A stretch of 64,000 bases of DNA from Bacteroidota bacterium (GTDB lineage: Bacteria; Bacteroidota; Bacteroidia; Bacteroidales; Dysgonomonadaceae): the NCBI GenBank assembly GCA_023388315.1, contig JAEWGM010000006.1, forward strand, positions 42,673 to 106,672, in the 5' to 3' direction. Made by a program: the position numbers and the translations under genes. The notes beneath the pieces were generated by a model. That model saw only the letters and a list, made by a program, of their open reading frames with translations, had not been told where the DNA came from and searched no databases. Below are positions 43,195 through 51,432 of this stretch, in pieces. Position 1 is the stretch's first letter, and every line of letters begins with the position of its first letter.

Positions 43195-44526
43195 TCAAAC
43201 ATTTGGCAAACCCATACCTGTTATTTTGCGATACAAATCGAGCGCATACACATCGGTCATTCCCGAAACATAATCTATGATGGACTGAACCCGCTCATAA
43301 AGCAGGCAAGAATCGGTTTCATACTGCTCCGGAATTCTCTGCAATAAGAGTTTTGAATAGGTATGCTGCGGATTTTGGATGGCATTGGATAGTTTTTCCA
43401 ACAAAAAACCGATAATGCGGTATCCGGCTAATTCAATATCTAACACATCGCGCGAACGATAAATGTGCTGAACCGCGAAATCGGAGCAAACTTTGTAAGC
43501 CTCTCGCGCCTTCGGCGAAATATGTTTAATGAGAGAACCTTGGAATGTGCCGTTAAGAATCTGCGTTTCATTTTCAACAAACAATCCGGAGCACTCAGTC
43601 ACCAACAACCCGATAACACTGGCACGCAAATAAGCGATTTGCTCATTCACATCGCTCACAAGTTCCAGATTCTTAACACGTCGTGCGCGTTTCTCCTTAT
43701 CAAAAAAATTGAGCAAAAGTTCTTTGGCTTTTTCCGTGGAAATTAAATGCAGTTTGTGCGCGTCTTCAATATCCATTATTTGATAGCAAATATCATCGGC
43801 GGCTTCCACCAAATAAACCAACGGATAGCGCGCGAGCCGCAACGGATGTTGCTCAAAACATGGAATACCAAGCTCATCGGCAATGGTTTTATAATCGTTT
43901 TCTTCCGAAGCAAAAAAACCGAATTTATTTTTGCCGCCGCTCAATTCCGACGAATAGGGATATTTCACAATGGAAGCCAGCGTGGCATAAGTGAGCGCGA
44001 AACCTCCAGGCCGGCGGCCTTTAAACTGATGCATCAGCAAACGAATGGCATTGGCGTTTCCCTCAAAACAGGTAAAATCGGTCCATCGGCCGCCTTCCTT
44101 ATCAATAAGGGGTTGCAATTCTTTTCCTTTTCCTTCGGAGAAAAAGGTGGAAATAGCTTTTTCGCCCGAATGGCCGAAAGGCGGGTTTCCCAAATCGTGC
44201 GCTAAGCAAGCTGCAGAAACAATGGAACCAATCTCCTCGAAATGCGCTTCCGAATCGGGGTATTTTTTCCTCAATGCTCTTCCCACGTTTTCACCCAGCG
44301 ATCGTCCCACACTCGAAACCTCCAAACTGTGTGTTAATCGATTATGTACAAACACACTCCCTGGAAGCGGAAAAACCTGCGTTTTATTTTGCAATCGCCT
44401 AAACGGCGAAGAAAAAATCAACCGGTCGTAATCGCGCTGATATTCTGTTCTGTCGTGCCGGGTGCTGTCGTGGTATTTTTCCATTCCAAACCGCTTCGAC
44501 GATAATAATTGTTGCCAATTCATCAT
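43195..44526 (-). CDS. dgt: dGTP triphosphohydrolase
   Basis: HD-superfamily deoxyguanosinetriphosphate triphosphohydrolase of about 443 residues. HD residues are in HNRLTHSLEVSSVGR and CLAHDLGNPPFGHSGE, with a later LVEAADDICYQIMDIEDA carrying the last metal-binding aspartate. It hydrolyses dGTP to deoxyguanosine and triphosphate, controlling dNTP pools; homologues can limit phage DNA synthesis. The start at 44526 (MMNWQQLLSSKRFG) is chosen because the -7 box (44546-44553) lies inside the longest possible frame, placing transcription start near 44540. An ATG at 44535 is also possible. Confidence 0.92.
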   Translation of the reverse strand: MMNWQQLLSSKRFGMEKYHDSTRHDRTEYQRDYDRLIFSSPFRRLQNKTQVFPLPGSVFVHNRLTHSLEVSSVGRSLGENVGRALRKKYPDSEAHFEEIGSIVSAACLAHDLGNPPFGHSGEKAISTFFSEGKGKELQPLIDKEGGRWTDFTCFEGNANAIRLLMHQFKGRRPGGFALTYATLASIVKYPYSSELSGGKNKFGFFASEENDYKTIADELGIPCFEQHPLRLARYPLVYLVEAADDICYQIMDIEDAHKLHLISTEKAKELLLNFFDKEKRARRVKNLELVSDVNEQIAYLRASVIGLLVTECSGLFVENETQILNGTFQGSLIKHISPKAREAYKVCSDFAVQHIYRSRDVLDIELAGYRIIGFLLEKLSNAIQNPQHTYSKLLLQRIPEQYETDSCLLYERVQSIIDYVSGMTDVYALDLYRKITGMGLPNV

Positions 44527-44545
44527 ACTATTCATTCTTGCATTG

Positions 44546-44553
44546 CAAAGATA
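44546..44553 (-). promoter_or_regulatory. -7 box TATCTTTG for dgt
   Basis: Minus-strand TATCTTTG matches TAnnTTTG. It excludes the most upstream in-frame start of dgt and implies a leader of 5-15 nt. Confidence 0.65.
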
Positions 44554-44656
44554 AAACAAAGTTTTATAAACCACATCCACAACGCCATATCAGGCATCGT
44601 AAAATACAAGATACAAAAATTAACCTCAAAACTGTGAGTTTTTCCCTAAATAGGCG

Positions 44657-44664
44657 TAAATTTG
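44657..44664 (+). promoter_or_regulatory. -7 box TAAATTTG for the purF-like operon
   Basis: TAAATTTG fits TAnnTTTG, 25 bp before the ATG at 44690. It would drive the purF-like gene and phoH. Confidence 0.55.
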
Positions 44665-44689
44665 TAACTTATTTTTCACAAAGGATTAA

Positions 44690-46618
44690 ATGACTGACAT
44701 TATCAAGCACGAGTGCGGTATCGCCATGATCCGCTTGTTGAAACCCCTTGATTATTACTACAAAAAATATGGTTCTTGGCAATACGGTTTAGATAAATTG
44801 TATTTGCTGATGGAAAAACAGCACAACCGTGGCCAGGAAGGCGCCGGTTTAGGCGCGGTAAAATTGGAAGCGGCGCCGGGAAATGAGTTCATTTTCAGGG
44901 AGCGGGCACTGGGATCGAGCGCCATTTCCGAAATTTTCGGGAAAGTGCACGATTCATTCAAAGATTTCACGCTCAAGCAACTTCAAGACATTGAATTTGT
45001 AAAACATTCCGTTCCGTTCGCCGCCGAATTGTTCCTCGGACATTTGCGATACAGTACCACTGGAAAAAGTGGTTTAACTTACGTGCATCCACTGCTACGC
45101 CGCAACAATTGGGCATCGCGCAGTTTGGCCCTCGCCGGAAATTTCAATATGACCAACGTGGATGAAATGTTTGAGCAATTGATATCGGAAGGACAACATC
45201 CGCGCGATTATGCCGACACGTTTGTCATGCTGGAATCACTCGGGCATTATTTGGACCGCGAGGTGCAGTACCAATACGATAAAATTAAAAAAAACAATAT
45301 GAACGGACAGGAAGTGAGTCACTTAATTGAGGAAAAACTCGATATTCCGTTCCTGTTGAACCGTGCAAGCAAAAAGTGGGACGGCGGTTACGCCCTCTGC
45401 GGCCTGATTGGCAGTGGCGATGCTTTCACGTTGCGCGACCCGTGGGGAATTCGTTCGGCATTTTATTATCACGATGATGAAGTGGCCGTAGTAGCCTCAG
45501 AACGCCCGGTGATACAAACGGCGTTCAATCTCACAAAAAACGATGTACATGAACTGCAGCCCGGCGAAGCCTTCATTGTAAAACGAAACGGCACCATCGC
45601 CACGACACAAATTCTGGAAAAGAAAGAAAAAATAACGCCTTGCTCATTTGAGCGGATCTATTTTTCGCGCGGCTCGGATTACGATATTTATCGCGAGCGC
45701 AAAAAACTGGGTGAGTTGCTCGTTCCCAAAATTATGGACGCTATTGACAACGATTTCGATACCACCGTTTTCTCGTTCATTCCCAACACGGCCGAAGTGG
45801 CATATTTCGGGATGTTGGAAGGGTTGGAAAAGCATTTCAATCAAAAAAAGACGGCTGAATTGTTTGAAAAACGCGAACAACTGACACCCGAAGAAGTGGA
45901 AAAAATCCTTTCCAAACGTGTGCGTTCAGAAAAAGTGGCCATAAAAGACATCAAATTGCGCACGTTTATCGCGCAGGGAAACAGCCGAAACGATTTGGCC
46001 GCGCACGTTTACGACATAACGTATGGCTCGCTGCGCCGCGGTGTGGATTCTCTGGTTATCATTGATGATAGCATCGTTCGTGGAACCACACTCAAGCAAA
46101 GCATCATCAAGATCCTCGACCGCTTAGACCCGAAAAAAATCATTATTGTATCTTCTTCGCCACAAATTCGGTATCCCGATTGTTACGGAATCGACATGAG
46201 CCGAATGAGCGAATTTATCGCTTTTAAAGCGGCAATCGCGCTTCTGAAAGAACGTGGAATGCAAAACGTGATTGATGAGGTGTATGAAAAATGTGTGGCG
46301 CAAAGCCGAAAACCAAAAGAAGAGATTGTAAACCACGTAAAAGAAATTTACGCACAGTTCACCGAAGAAGAAGTATCGGATAAAATAGCCGAGATGCTCA
46401 CCGCGAAAGAGATAAAAGCGGAAGTAAAAATAGTATTCCAAACCATTGAAGATCTGCATCAAGCCTGTCCGAATAATACGGGCGACTGGTATTTTTCGGG
46501 AAATTATCCCACTCCCGGAGGGAACAGATTGGTGAATAATGCGTTTATTAATTATATAGAAGGACAAGAAAACCGGGTTTACCAATATTCACTCAATTTT
46601 TCAAAAAACGGCGAATGA
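44690..46618 (+). CDS. Amidophosphoribosyltransferase-type protein (long PurF variant)
   Basis: Protein of 642 residues joining a class II glutamine amidotransferase domain (1-about 300) to a phosphoribosyltransferase domain (about 320-530). The catalytic cysteine would be C9 in HECGIAMI, and is exposed as residue 1 only if an N-terminal propeptide is removed. The PRPP-binding motif SLVIIDDSIVRGTT is intact. The expected reaction is PRPP plus glutamine to 5-phosphoribosylamine, the first purine step. It is longer than canonical PurF (about 500 residues), with insertions and a C-terminal extension ending near GDWYFSGNYPTPGG; this long form recurs in Bacteroidales. It overlaps phoH by 4 bp. Confidence 0.87.
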   Translation: MTDIIKHECGIAMIRLLKPLDYYYKKYGSWQYGLDKLYLLMEKQHNRGQEGAGLGAVKLEAAPGNEFIFRERALGSSAISEIFGKVHDSFKDFTLKQLQDIEFVKHSVPFAAELFLGHLRYSTTGKSGLTYVHPLLRRNNWASRSLALAGNFNMTNVDEMFEQLISEGQHPRDYADTFVMLESLGHYLDREVQYQYDKIKKNNMNGQEVSHLIEEKLDIPFLLNRASKKWDGGYALCGLIGSGDAFTLRDPWGIRSAFYYHDDEVAVVASERPVIQTAFNLTKNDVHELQPGEAFIVKRNGTIATTQILEKKEKITPCSFERIYFSRGSDYDIYRERKKLGELLVPKIMDAIDNDFDTTVFSFIPNTAEVAYFGMLEGLEKHFNQKKTAELFEKREQLTPEEVEKILSKRVRSEKVAIKDIKLRTFIAQGNSRNDLAAHVYDITYGSLRRGVDSLVIIDDSIVRGTTLKQSIIKILDRLDPKKIIIVSSSPQIRYPDCYGIDMSRMSEFIAFKAAIALLKERGMQNVIDEVYEKCVAQSRKPKEEIVNHVKEIYAQFTEEEVSDKIAEMLTAKEIKAEVKIVFQTIEDLHQACPNNTGDWYFSGNYPTPGGNRLVNNAFINYIEGQENRVYQYSLNFSKNGE

Positions 46619-47601
46619 TAGAACGCATTATAATTTTAGAAAGTGTTGATCCTGTGGTGTTTTTTGGCATCAACAACAATAATCTTCAGTTGCTGAAAAC
46701 GTTGTTCCCGAAACTGCGCATCGTGGCACGCGGAAACGTCATAAAAGTGATTGGCGAGGAAGAGGAATTGGCTGTTTTTGAAGAAAAGATACACGAGATG
46801 GAGAAACTCAGCACAGAAATAAACGTGCTGAAAGAGGAAGATATTCTGGATATCGTAAAAGGGAAAGCGCCCACCATTGTGAGCCAACAGAACCTTATCA
46901 TTCACGGTATCAATGGAAAACCCATATTAGCGCGCACAGCCAACCAAAAAAAGTTGGTGGAAGCATTTGATGAAAACGATTTGCTTTTCGCTATTGGCCC
47001 TGCCGGTTCGGGAAAAACGTACACGGCAATCGCTCTCGCCGTCCGCGCGCTGAAAACCAAGCAGGTGCGAAAAATTATTTTGAGCCGTCCCGCCGTTGAG
47101 GCAGGCGAAAAATTGGGTTTTCTGCCCGGCGATATGAAAGAGAAAATCGACCCGTACCTGCAACCGCTTTACGACGCGCTCGAAGATATGATTCCGCCGC
47201 TGAAATTGAAAGAGTATATCGAAAACAAAGTTATTCAAATTGCGCCGCTGGCGTTTATGCGCGGACGAACACTGAACGACGCCGTAATTATCCTCGACGA
47301 AGCACAAAATACTACTAAACAGCAGATTAAAATGTTCCTCACCCGATTGGGACTCAACGGAAAGATGATTGTTACAGGCGACATCACGCAAATAGATTTG
47401 CCGCCCTCGCAGCAATCGGGGCTTATCCACTCGATGAAAATTTTGCGCAACGTAAAAGGCATCGCCAAAGTGGAGTTCAATAAAAAAGACATCGTTCGCC
47501 ACAAACTTGTGCAGATGATTGTGGAGGCGTATGAGAAGGAGGATGCGGGGAATACGAGAAGAAAAGAAAAAGAAATTGACGAGCAGATTTTTAAAGATTA
47601 A
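46615..47601 (+). CDS. phoH: PhoH-like ATPase
   Basis: PhoH-family protein of 328 residues. The PhoH ATPase domain (about 110-315) has Walker A GPAGSGKTYTAIAL and Walker B VIILDEAQNTTKQQ, plus the family strings SRPAVEAGEKLGFLPGDM and GLNGKMIVTGDITQIDLP. The N-terminal 100 residues form a KH-like region. PhoH proteins are superfamily-1-like RNA helicases linked to RNA handling and ribosome maturation. It overlaps the purF-like gene by 4 bp and is followed by the repeat-flanked transposase instead of, as is common in this order, purC directly. Confidence 0.92.
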   Translation: MIERIIILESVDPVVFFGINNNNLQLLKTLFPKLRIVARGNVIKVIGEEEELAVFEEKIHEMEKLSTEINVLKEEDILDIVKGKAPTIVSQQNLIIHGINGKPILARTANQKKLVEAFDENDLLFAIGPAGSGKTYTAIALAVRALKTKQVRKIILSRPAVEAGEKLGFLPGDMKEKIDPYLQPLYDALEDMIPPLKLKEYIENKVIQIAPLAFMRGRTLNDAVIILDEAQNTTKQQIKMFLTRLGLNGKMIVTGDITQIDLPPSQQSGLIHSMKILRNVKGIAKVEFNKKDIVRHKLVQMIVEAYEKEDAGNTRRKEKEIDEQIFKD

Positions 47602-47608
47602 AAAGTAC

Positions 47609-47826
47609 TGCCTTTCAGGTAGAAAATTGTTTGGTTCGAAATGCCGTAGGTCACAGACCTACGGTTATGAAAATTCCGTCTTTCAGACGATTATGCATAG
47701 AAATTTTAGTGTCAAAGAAATAATAACCCTAAAGGGTCGATTTTTGTAATAGTAGCGGCATCTGCCTGCGAGCAAACAAACGGTTATGGACGGTTGTCTT
47801 TTAGACGATAAAATGTAAAGTTACCT
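47609..47826. repeat. RAYT-associated repeats A1 and A2 (left flank)
   Basis: A1 (47609-47690) contains, in order, an imperfect GCCT-TTC-AGG hairpin, stem CCGTAGGTC / GACCTACGG (47644-47664), linker GGTTATGAAAAT (47663-47674) and hairpin CGTCT-TTC-AGACG. A2 (about 47755-47826) is a decayed copy that still has CGGTTATGGA and a TCTTTTAGACGA hairpin ending AAATGTAAAG. Both are inverted relative to unit B1. Confidence 0.85.
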
Positions 47827-47849
47827 CATCCAAGACTTAAAAAAATGAA

Positions 47850-47936
47850 TTGCCTGAAAGGCAAGATTTCCATAACCGTAGACCATTGGTCTGCGGACAT
47901 ACAAAGCACAAGAATCCTCTGCCTGAAAGGCAGGAC
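47850..47936. repeat. RAYT-associated repeat B1
   Basis: Begins TTGCCT-GAA-AGGCAA, then a reverse-complement form of the linker (ATTTCCATAACC), stem CCGTAGACC-ATT-GGTCTGCGG, a spacer, and CTGCCT-GAA-AGGCAG. It ends 13 bp before the transposase ATG. Its twin B2 lies before purC. Confidence 0.88.
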
Positions 47937-47949
47937 AATAAGGAAAACA

Positions 47950-48399
47950 ATGAGTTACACCCGGTTATTATACCATATAGTATTCCGAACAAAAGGTGGA
48001 AAAAACACAATTCCCGAACAGCACGAAAAGGAGTTGTACGCATACATTATGGGAATAATAAACAACAAAAAATCCAAACTCTATCGGATTGGTGGAACAG
48101 AAAACCACATTCATTTGTTAGTTGATATACATCCAACTTTTGCTCTTTCCAATTTTATGAAAGAATTAAAGGAATACTCAAGCAAATGGCTGGCAAAAAA
48201 TCCGAATTTTCCCAATTTTGAATCTTGGGCGGTTAGCTTTGCCGCTTTTACATATAGTTTAAGCGAGAAACAGATAATTATAAACTATATCAAAAATCAG
48301 AAAGAACATCACAAGAAAGTAACTTTCGAAGAAGAGCTTCGAGTGTTATTGATTGAAAACGGAATTGAAATTGATGAGCGGTATTTCTTGAAGGACTGA
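47950..48399 (+). CDS. REP-associated tyrosine transposase (Y1_Tnp, RAYT)
   Basis: IS200-like single-strand transposase of 149 residues. The HUH motif is HIH in ENHIHLLVDI. The catalytic tyrosine is in the conserved helix IINYIKNQKEHHKK. The start at 47950 (MSYTRLLYHIVFRTKGGKN) gives the family N-terminus; an upstream frame reads through repeat B1. The gene stands alone, without TnpB, and is framed by paired hairpin repeats on both sides (A1/A2/B1 left, A3/B2 right), the hallmark of RAYTs that act on REP/BIME elements rather than on themselves. It sits between phoH and purC. Confidence 0.92.
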   Translation: MSYTRLLYHIVFRTKGGKNTIPEQHEKELYAYIMGIINNKKSKLYRIGGTENHIHLLVDIHPTFALSNFMKELKEYSSKWLAKNPNFPNFESWAVSFAAFTYSLSEKQIIINYIKNQKEHHKKVTFEEELRVLLIENGIEIDERYFLKD

Positions 48400-48407
48400 A
48401 TTAAAAT

Positions 48408-48490
48408 CCTGCCTTTCAGGCAGAGTTTATGAGGTTCTTTTACCGTAGGTCACAGACCCACGGTTATGAAAGTTTCGTCTTTCAGACGAG
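48408..48490. repeat. RAYT-associated repeat A3
   Basis: Starts 8 bp after the transposase stop. It has CTGCCT-TTC-AGGCAG, stem CCGTAGGTC / GACCCACGG (one G:T-type change), linker GGTTATGAAAGT and TCGTCT-TTC-AGACGA. It closely matches A1. Confidence 0.88.
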
Positions 48491-48590
48491 GAAATGTAAA
48501 GATATCTTATTGAGAATTTTTAAAATAAAGAGCCGCTCGAAAGACAAGAAAATATAACTAAGCTTATTGCTCAAATTTTAAAAGGAGGGA

Positions 48591-48676
48591 TTGCCTGAAA
48601 GGCAAGATTTTCATAACCGCAGTGCCAACGGCCTGCGGATGCGAAAGTACAAGGAACACTGCCTGAAAGGCAGGAC
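48591..48676. repeat. RAYT-associated repeat B2
   Basis: TTGCCT-GAA-AGGCAA, linker ATTTTCATAACC, stem CCGCAG-GCC-AA-GGC-CTGCGG (with one unpaired base), and CTGCCT-GAA-AGGCAG. It matches B1 in order and size and ends 33 bp before purC. The gap 48491-48590 between A3 and B2 is AT-rich and shows nothing else. Confidence 0.88.
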
Positions 48677-48709
48677 AAACACAAAAGCAAACCAAAAAAT
48701 TCAAAAAAT

Positions 48710-49651
48710 ATGAACACCCTAACAAAAACCAACTATAACTTTCCGGGGCAAACCCAGGTTTACCACGGAAAAGTTCGCGATGTGTACAGTATCGGAGACG
48801 ACACATTAGTAATGATTGCCACCGATCGCATATCGGCATTCGACGTAATTCTTCCCGAAGGAATTCCTTACAAAGGGCAGGTACTCAATCAGATTGCAGC
48901 CAAGTTTTTGGACGCCACCGCCGACATTGTTCCCAATTGGAAAGAGGCGTCTCCCGACCCGATGGTAACCGTTGGCAAACGCTGCGAACCGTTTAAAGTG
49001 GAAATGGTTATCCGCGGATACATCACCGGAAGCGCGTGGCGCGAATACAAAAAAGGTGTTCGTACGCTGTGCGGACTTCCCTTGCCTGACGGAATGAGAG
49101 AAAATCAAAAATTTGATTCGCCGCTCATCACGCCCACCACAAAAGCCGACGAAGGACACGACGAAAACATCTCGCGCGAAGAGATTATCGCCCAAGGCTT
49201 GGTGTCGAAAGAAGATTACGAACAGTTGGAGAAATACACCTACGCACTTTTCCAACGCGGCACGGAAATGGCTGCCGAAAAAGGATTGATTTTGGTGGAC
49301 ACCAAATATGAATTCGGAAAGAAGGACGGAAAAATTTATCTTATTGACGAAATTCACACACCCGATTCATCGCGTTATTTCTACAGTGAAGGCTACGAAG
49401 AGCGTTTCCAGAAAGGCGAAGAGCAAAAACAACTCTCTAAAGAGTTTGTCCGCAAATGGTTGATGGATAACGGATTTCAAGGACAGGCAGGGCAACAAGT
49501 TCCCGAAATGACCGAAGCGTATTGCAACAGCGTATCCGAAAGATACATCGAGCTGTACGAGAAAATTGTGGGCGAGAAATTCGTGAAAGCCGACGCAAAA
49601 GATTTGGAAGCGCGGATTGAGAAAAGTGTAAGAGAATATTTGAACTCTTGA
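48710..49651 (+). CDS. purC: Phosphoribosylaminoimidazole-succinocarboxamide synthase
   Basis: SAICAR synthetase of 313 residues, the longer Bacteroidota form. It joins CAIR and aspartate using ATP in purine synthesis. Visible motifs are GKVRDVYSIGDDTLVMIATDRISAFDVILPEGIPYKG at the start, KCEPFKVEMVIRGYITGSAW (with RCEPFKVE here) and LVDTKYEFG plus LIDEIHTPDSSRYF. The upstream gap carries repeat B2, so promoter or read-through structure is altered by the repeat. In related genomes phoH, purC and menG often lie together. Confidence 0.96.
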   Translation: MNTLTKTNYNFPGQTQVYHGKVRDVYSIGDDTLVMIATDRISAFDVILPEGIPYKGQVLNQIAAKFLDATADIVPNWKEASPDPMVTVGKRCEPFKVEMVIRGYITGSAWREYKKGVRTLCGLPLPDGMRENQKFDSPLITPTTKADEGHDENISREEIIAQGLVSKEDYEQLEKYTYALFQRGTEMAAEKGLILVDTKYEFGKKDGKIYLIDEIHTPDSSRYFYSEGYEERFQKGEEQKQLSKEFVRKWLMDNGFQGQAGQQVPEMTEAYCNSVSERYIELYEKIVGEKFVKADAKDLEARIEKSVREYLNS

Positions 49652-49664
49652 TGCAGTTCAATTA

Positions 49665-49787
49665 CCACGCCTTTTAAGGCGTGGAGTTGAAAACTCATAA
49701 ACGCAGGCTTTAGCCAAAATTTATTATTAAATTTGTGCTAAAGCACATCCATAGGCATAAATTATTCCACGCCTTAAAAGGCGTGGC
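49665..49787. repeat. Inverted pair of CCACGCCTT hairpins
   Basis: Two near-perfect palindromes, CCACGCCTTTTAAGGCGTGG (49665-49684) and CCACGCCTTAAAAGGCGTGG (49768-49787), face each other with AATT on the outer sides. Between them are GGCTTTAGCC (49706-49715) and GTGCTAAAGCAC (49735-49746). The element fills the gap from purC to the HNH gene. Its stems differ from the RAYT repeats. Confidence 0.88.
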
Positions 49788-49800
49788 AATTAAAGACTAA

Positions 49801-50373
49801 ATGGCAAAACAAAAAATTGAAACTGTTAGGCATTTAATTTACTATTCATATTCAAACTTGGCTATGGCTCATTCCGCCGTTGACAAAAAACAAGAAAAAT
49901 ATGAGATGTTGAATTATATGATTAGAGCCAAATTATTCAAGGGCTTAAAAAGTGGCACAATCAATATGCGTTCAATTTTTGACGACGAAAAGATAAAACT
50001 ACAAACAGGACGTGTTTGCAACTATTGTGGTTCAAATAACAAATTATCTTTAGATCACATTTTTCCACAAAAATATGGAGGAAAAGACGATGCCGAGAAT
50101 TTAATTTTTGCTTGTAGAACCTGCAATAGTTCAAAAGGTAAGAAAGATTTAATGGAATGGATGACTGGTAAAGGACAGTTTCTACCTTTAATGATTATTA
50201 GGCGATATTTAAAATTGACTTTTAATTATTGTGAGGAAAATGAACTCCTCGATAAAAGAATAGAGGACTTATCCGAAATGGAATTACCATTTAGAATTGA
50301 CTTGTTGCCCATAAATTTTCCCAATCCTCCTGAATTAATATTAAGTGTTAGTGAAAAGGAATTTATTCAATAA
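49801..50373 (+). CDS. HNH endonuclease
   Basis: Protein of 190 residues with one HNH domain at about 75-120: CNYCG, then LSLDHIFPQKYGGKDDAENLIFACRTCNSSKG. Two CxxC pairs hold a structural zinc, and the DH histidine with NLIF asparagine and the later residues form the betabetaalpha-Me active site. The N-terminal 70 residues are helical and unassigned. The base composition is AT-rich beside purC and menG. It begins 13 bp after the hairpin pair and lies between two housekeeping genes, so it looks inserted. It could be a homing-type, defence or repair nuclease; no partner is visible. Confidence 0.82.
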   Translation: MAKQKIETVRHLIYYSYSNLAMAHSAVDKKQEKYEMLNYMIRAKLFKGLKSGTINMRSIFDDEKIKLQTGRVCNYCGSNNKLSLDHIFPQKYGGKDDAENLIFACRTCNSSKGKKDLMEWMTGKGQFLPLMIIRRYLKLTFNYCEENELLDKRIEDLSEMELPFRIDLLPINFPNPPELILSVSEKEFIQ

Positions 50374-50415
50374 TTTACTCTCATATTTAAAAAGTAAAAA
50401 CTATAACTCTCAAAA

Positions 50416-51195
50416 ATGACCTACAAAGTAGAAAAAATAAACCCGTACGAAACGGAAGAATCTAAAAAAGAGCAGGTAACCCGAATGTTCGATCAAATTG
50501 CGCCCAAATACGACGCGCTTAACGGACTGCTCTCACTCGGAATTGACAATTATTGGCGTCGTGAATCCGTGCTGGCGCTCAAACCGTACGCGCCGCAAAC
50601 CATCCTCGACGTTGCCACCGGAACAGGCGATTTCGCCATTTTATCGGAAAAATTGCTAAAACCCAAACGCATTGTCGGCATTGATGTTTCCGAAGGAATG
50701 ATGAATGTGGGCAGAGACAAAGTCCGCAAAAGAGGATTACAAAACATCATTACGTTCGACAAACAAGATTGCTCGTCGCTTTCGTTTGGCGACAATACGT
50801 TTGACGCTGTTACTGCATCATTCGGCGTGCGAAATTTCGAAGATATCGACAAAAGTTTCCAGGAAGTTTTGCGAGTGCTCAAACCCGGCGGTGTCTTTCT
50901 ATTTATCGAACTCACCACGCCCGAAACTTCACCGATGAAAGATCTTTATGCGCTCTACACCAAGCACATAATGCCAAGACTTTCCAATACAATGGCAACC
51001 GAACAGCGAGCGTATGAATACTTGCCCGAATCCATCGCCGCGTTTCCGCAAGGCAGAGAAATGATGCTTATTCTCAAGAAAAACGGATTTACCAATATCC
51101 GCCTACGGCGATTAACCCTCGGAATTACAACAATGTATATTGCCGAAGCCCCCTCCGACTCTCAAAAAGAAAAAGAGACAAAGCTGAAAAAATAA
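50416..51195 (+). CDS. menG: Demethylmenaquinone methyltransferase
   Basis: UbiE/MenG-family SAM-dependent methyltransferase of 259 residues. Motifs are FDQIAPKYDALNGLLSLGIDNYWR, the SAM site LDVATGTGDFAIL, DAVTASFGVRNFEDIDKS and the C-terminal RRLTLGITTMYIAE. It methylates demethylmenaquinone in the last step of menaquinone synthesis; Bacteroidales use menaquinone, so MenG activity is more likely than the ubiquinone reaction. It lies 42 bp after the HNH gene. Confidence 0.94.
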   Translation: MTYKVEKINPYETEESKKEQVTRMFDQIAPKYDALNGLLSLGIDNYWRRESVLALKPYAPQTILDVATGTGDFAILSEKLLKPKRIVGIDVSEGMMNVGRDKVRKRGLQNIITFDKQDCSSLSFGDNTFDAVTASFGVRNFEDIDKSFQEVLRVLKPGGVFLFIELTTPETSPMKDLYALYTKHIMPRLSNTMATEQRAYEYLPESIAAFPQGREMMLILKKNGFTNIRLRRLTLGITTMYIAEAPSDSQKEKETKLKK

Positions 51196-51227
51196 AATAT
51201 GAATATCCGCATAAATGCCTAATTCAA

Positions 51228-51416
51228 TTTTGAACCACAACTTGTCCGCTCACCAGCGGATAGATACATAGTTTTTTTAGATAAATAACAGAAAAACAGC
51301 AGCAATAGCAGCTTTGCTGCTATGTGTAAAACAAAGTTTTCTATGTATAAACTTATTATCGTTTTTGTTCTTTCTACAAACTATATTTTTTATGTATCTA
51401 TGTGGTTTTGAAAAAC
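51228..51416. repeat. Composite hairpin element with AACCACA/TGTGG termini
   Basis: The ends are inverted: TTGAACCACA plus TAGATACATAG on the left faces CTATGTATCTATGTGG plus TTTTGAA on the right. Inside are hairpins TCCGCT-CACC-AGCGGA and ATAGCAGC-TTT-GCTGCTAT. It fills the menG-aroE gap. No gene is present. Confidence 0.78.
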
Positions 51417-51432
51417 ATATATTCTTTATTTT

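Noticed and set aside
43195..44580. dgt start at 44580
   Set aside because: The promoter box at 44546-44553 lies inside that extension, so the upstream codons would not be transcribed.
47845..48399. Longer transposase starting upstream at 47845
   Set aside because: The extra 35 codons read through hairpin repeat B1 and lack homology; the ATG at 47950 gives the family N-terminus.
47609..48676. Ordinary IS200/IS605 insertion sequence
   Set aside because: No TnpB, and the flanks are paired, multi-copy hairpin units rather than single left and right ends, which fits a RAYT better.
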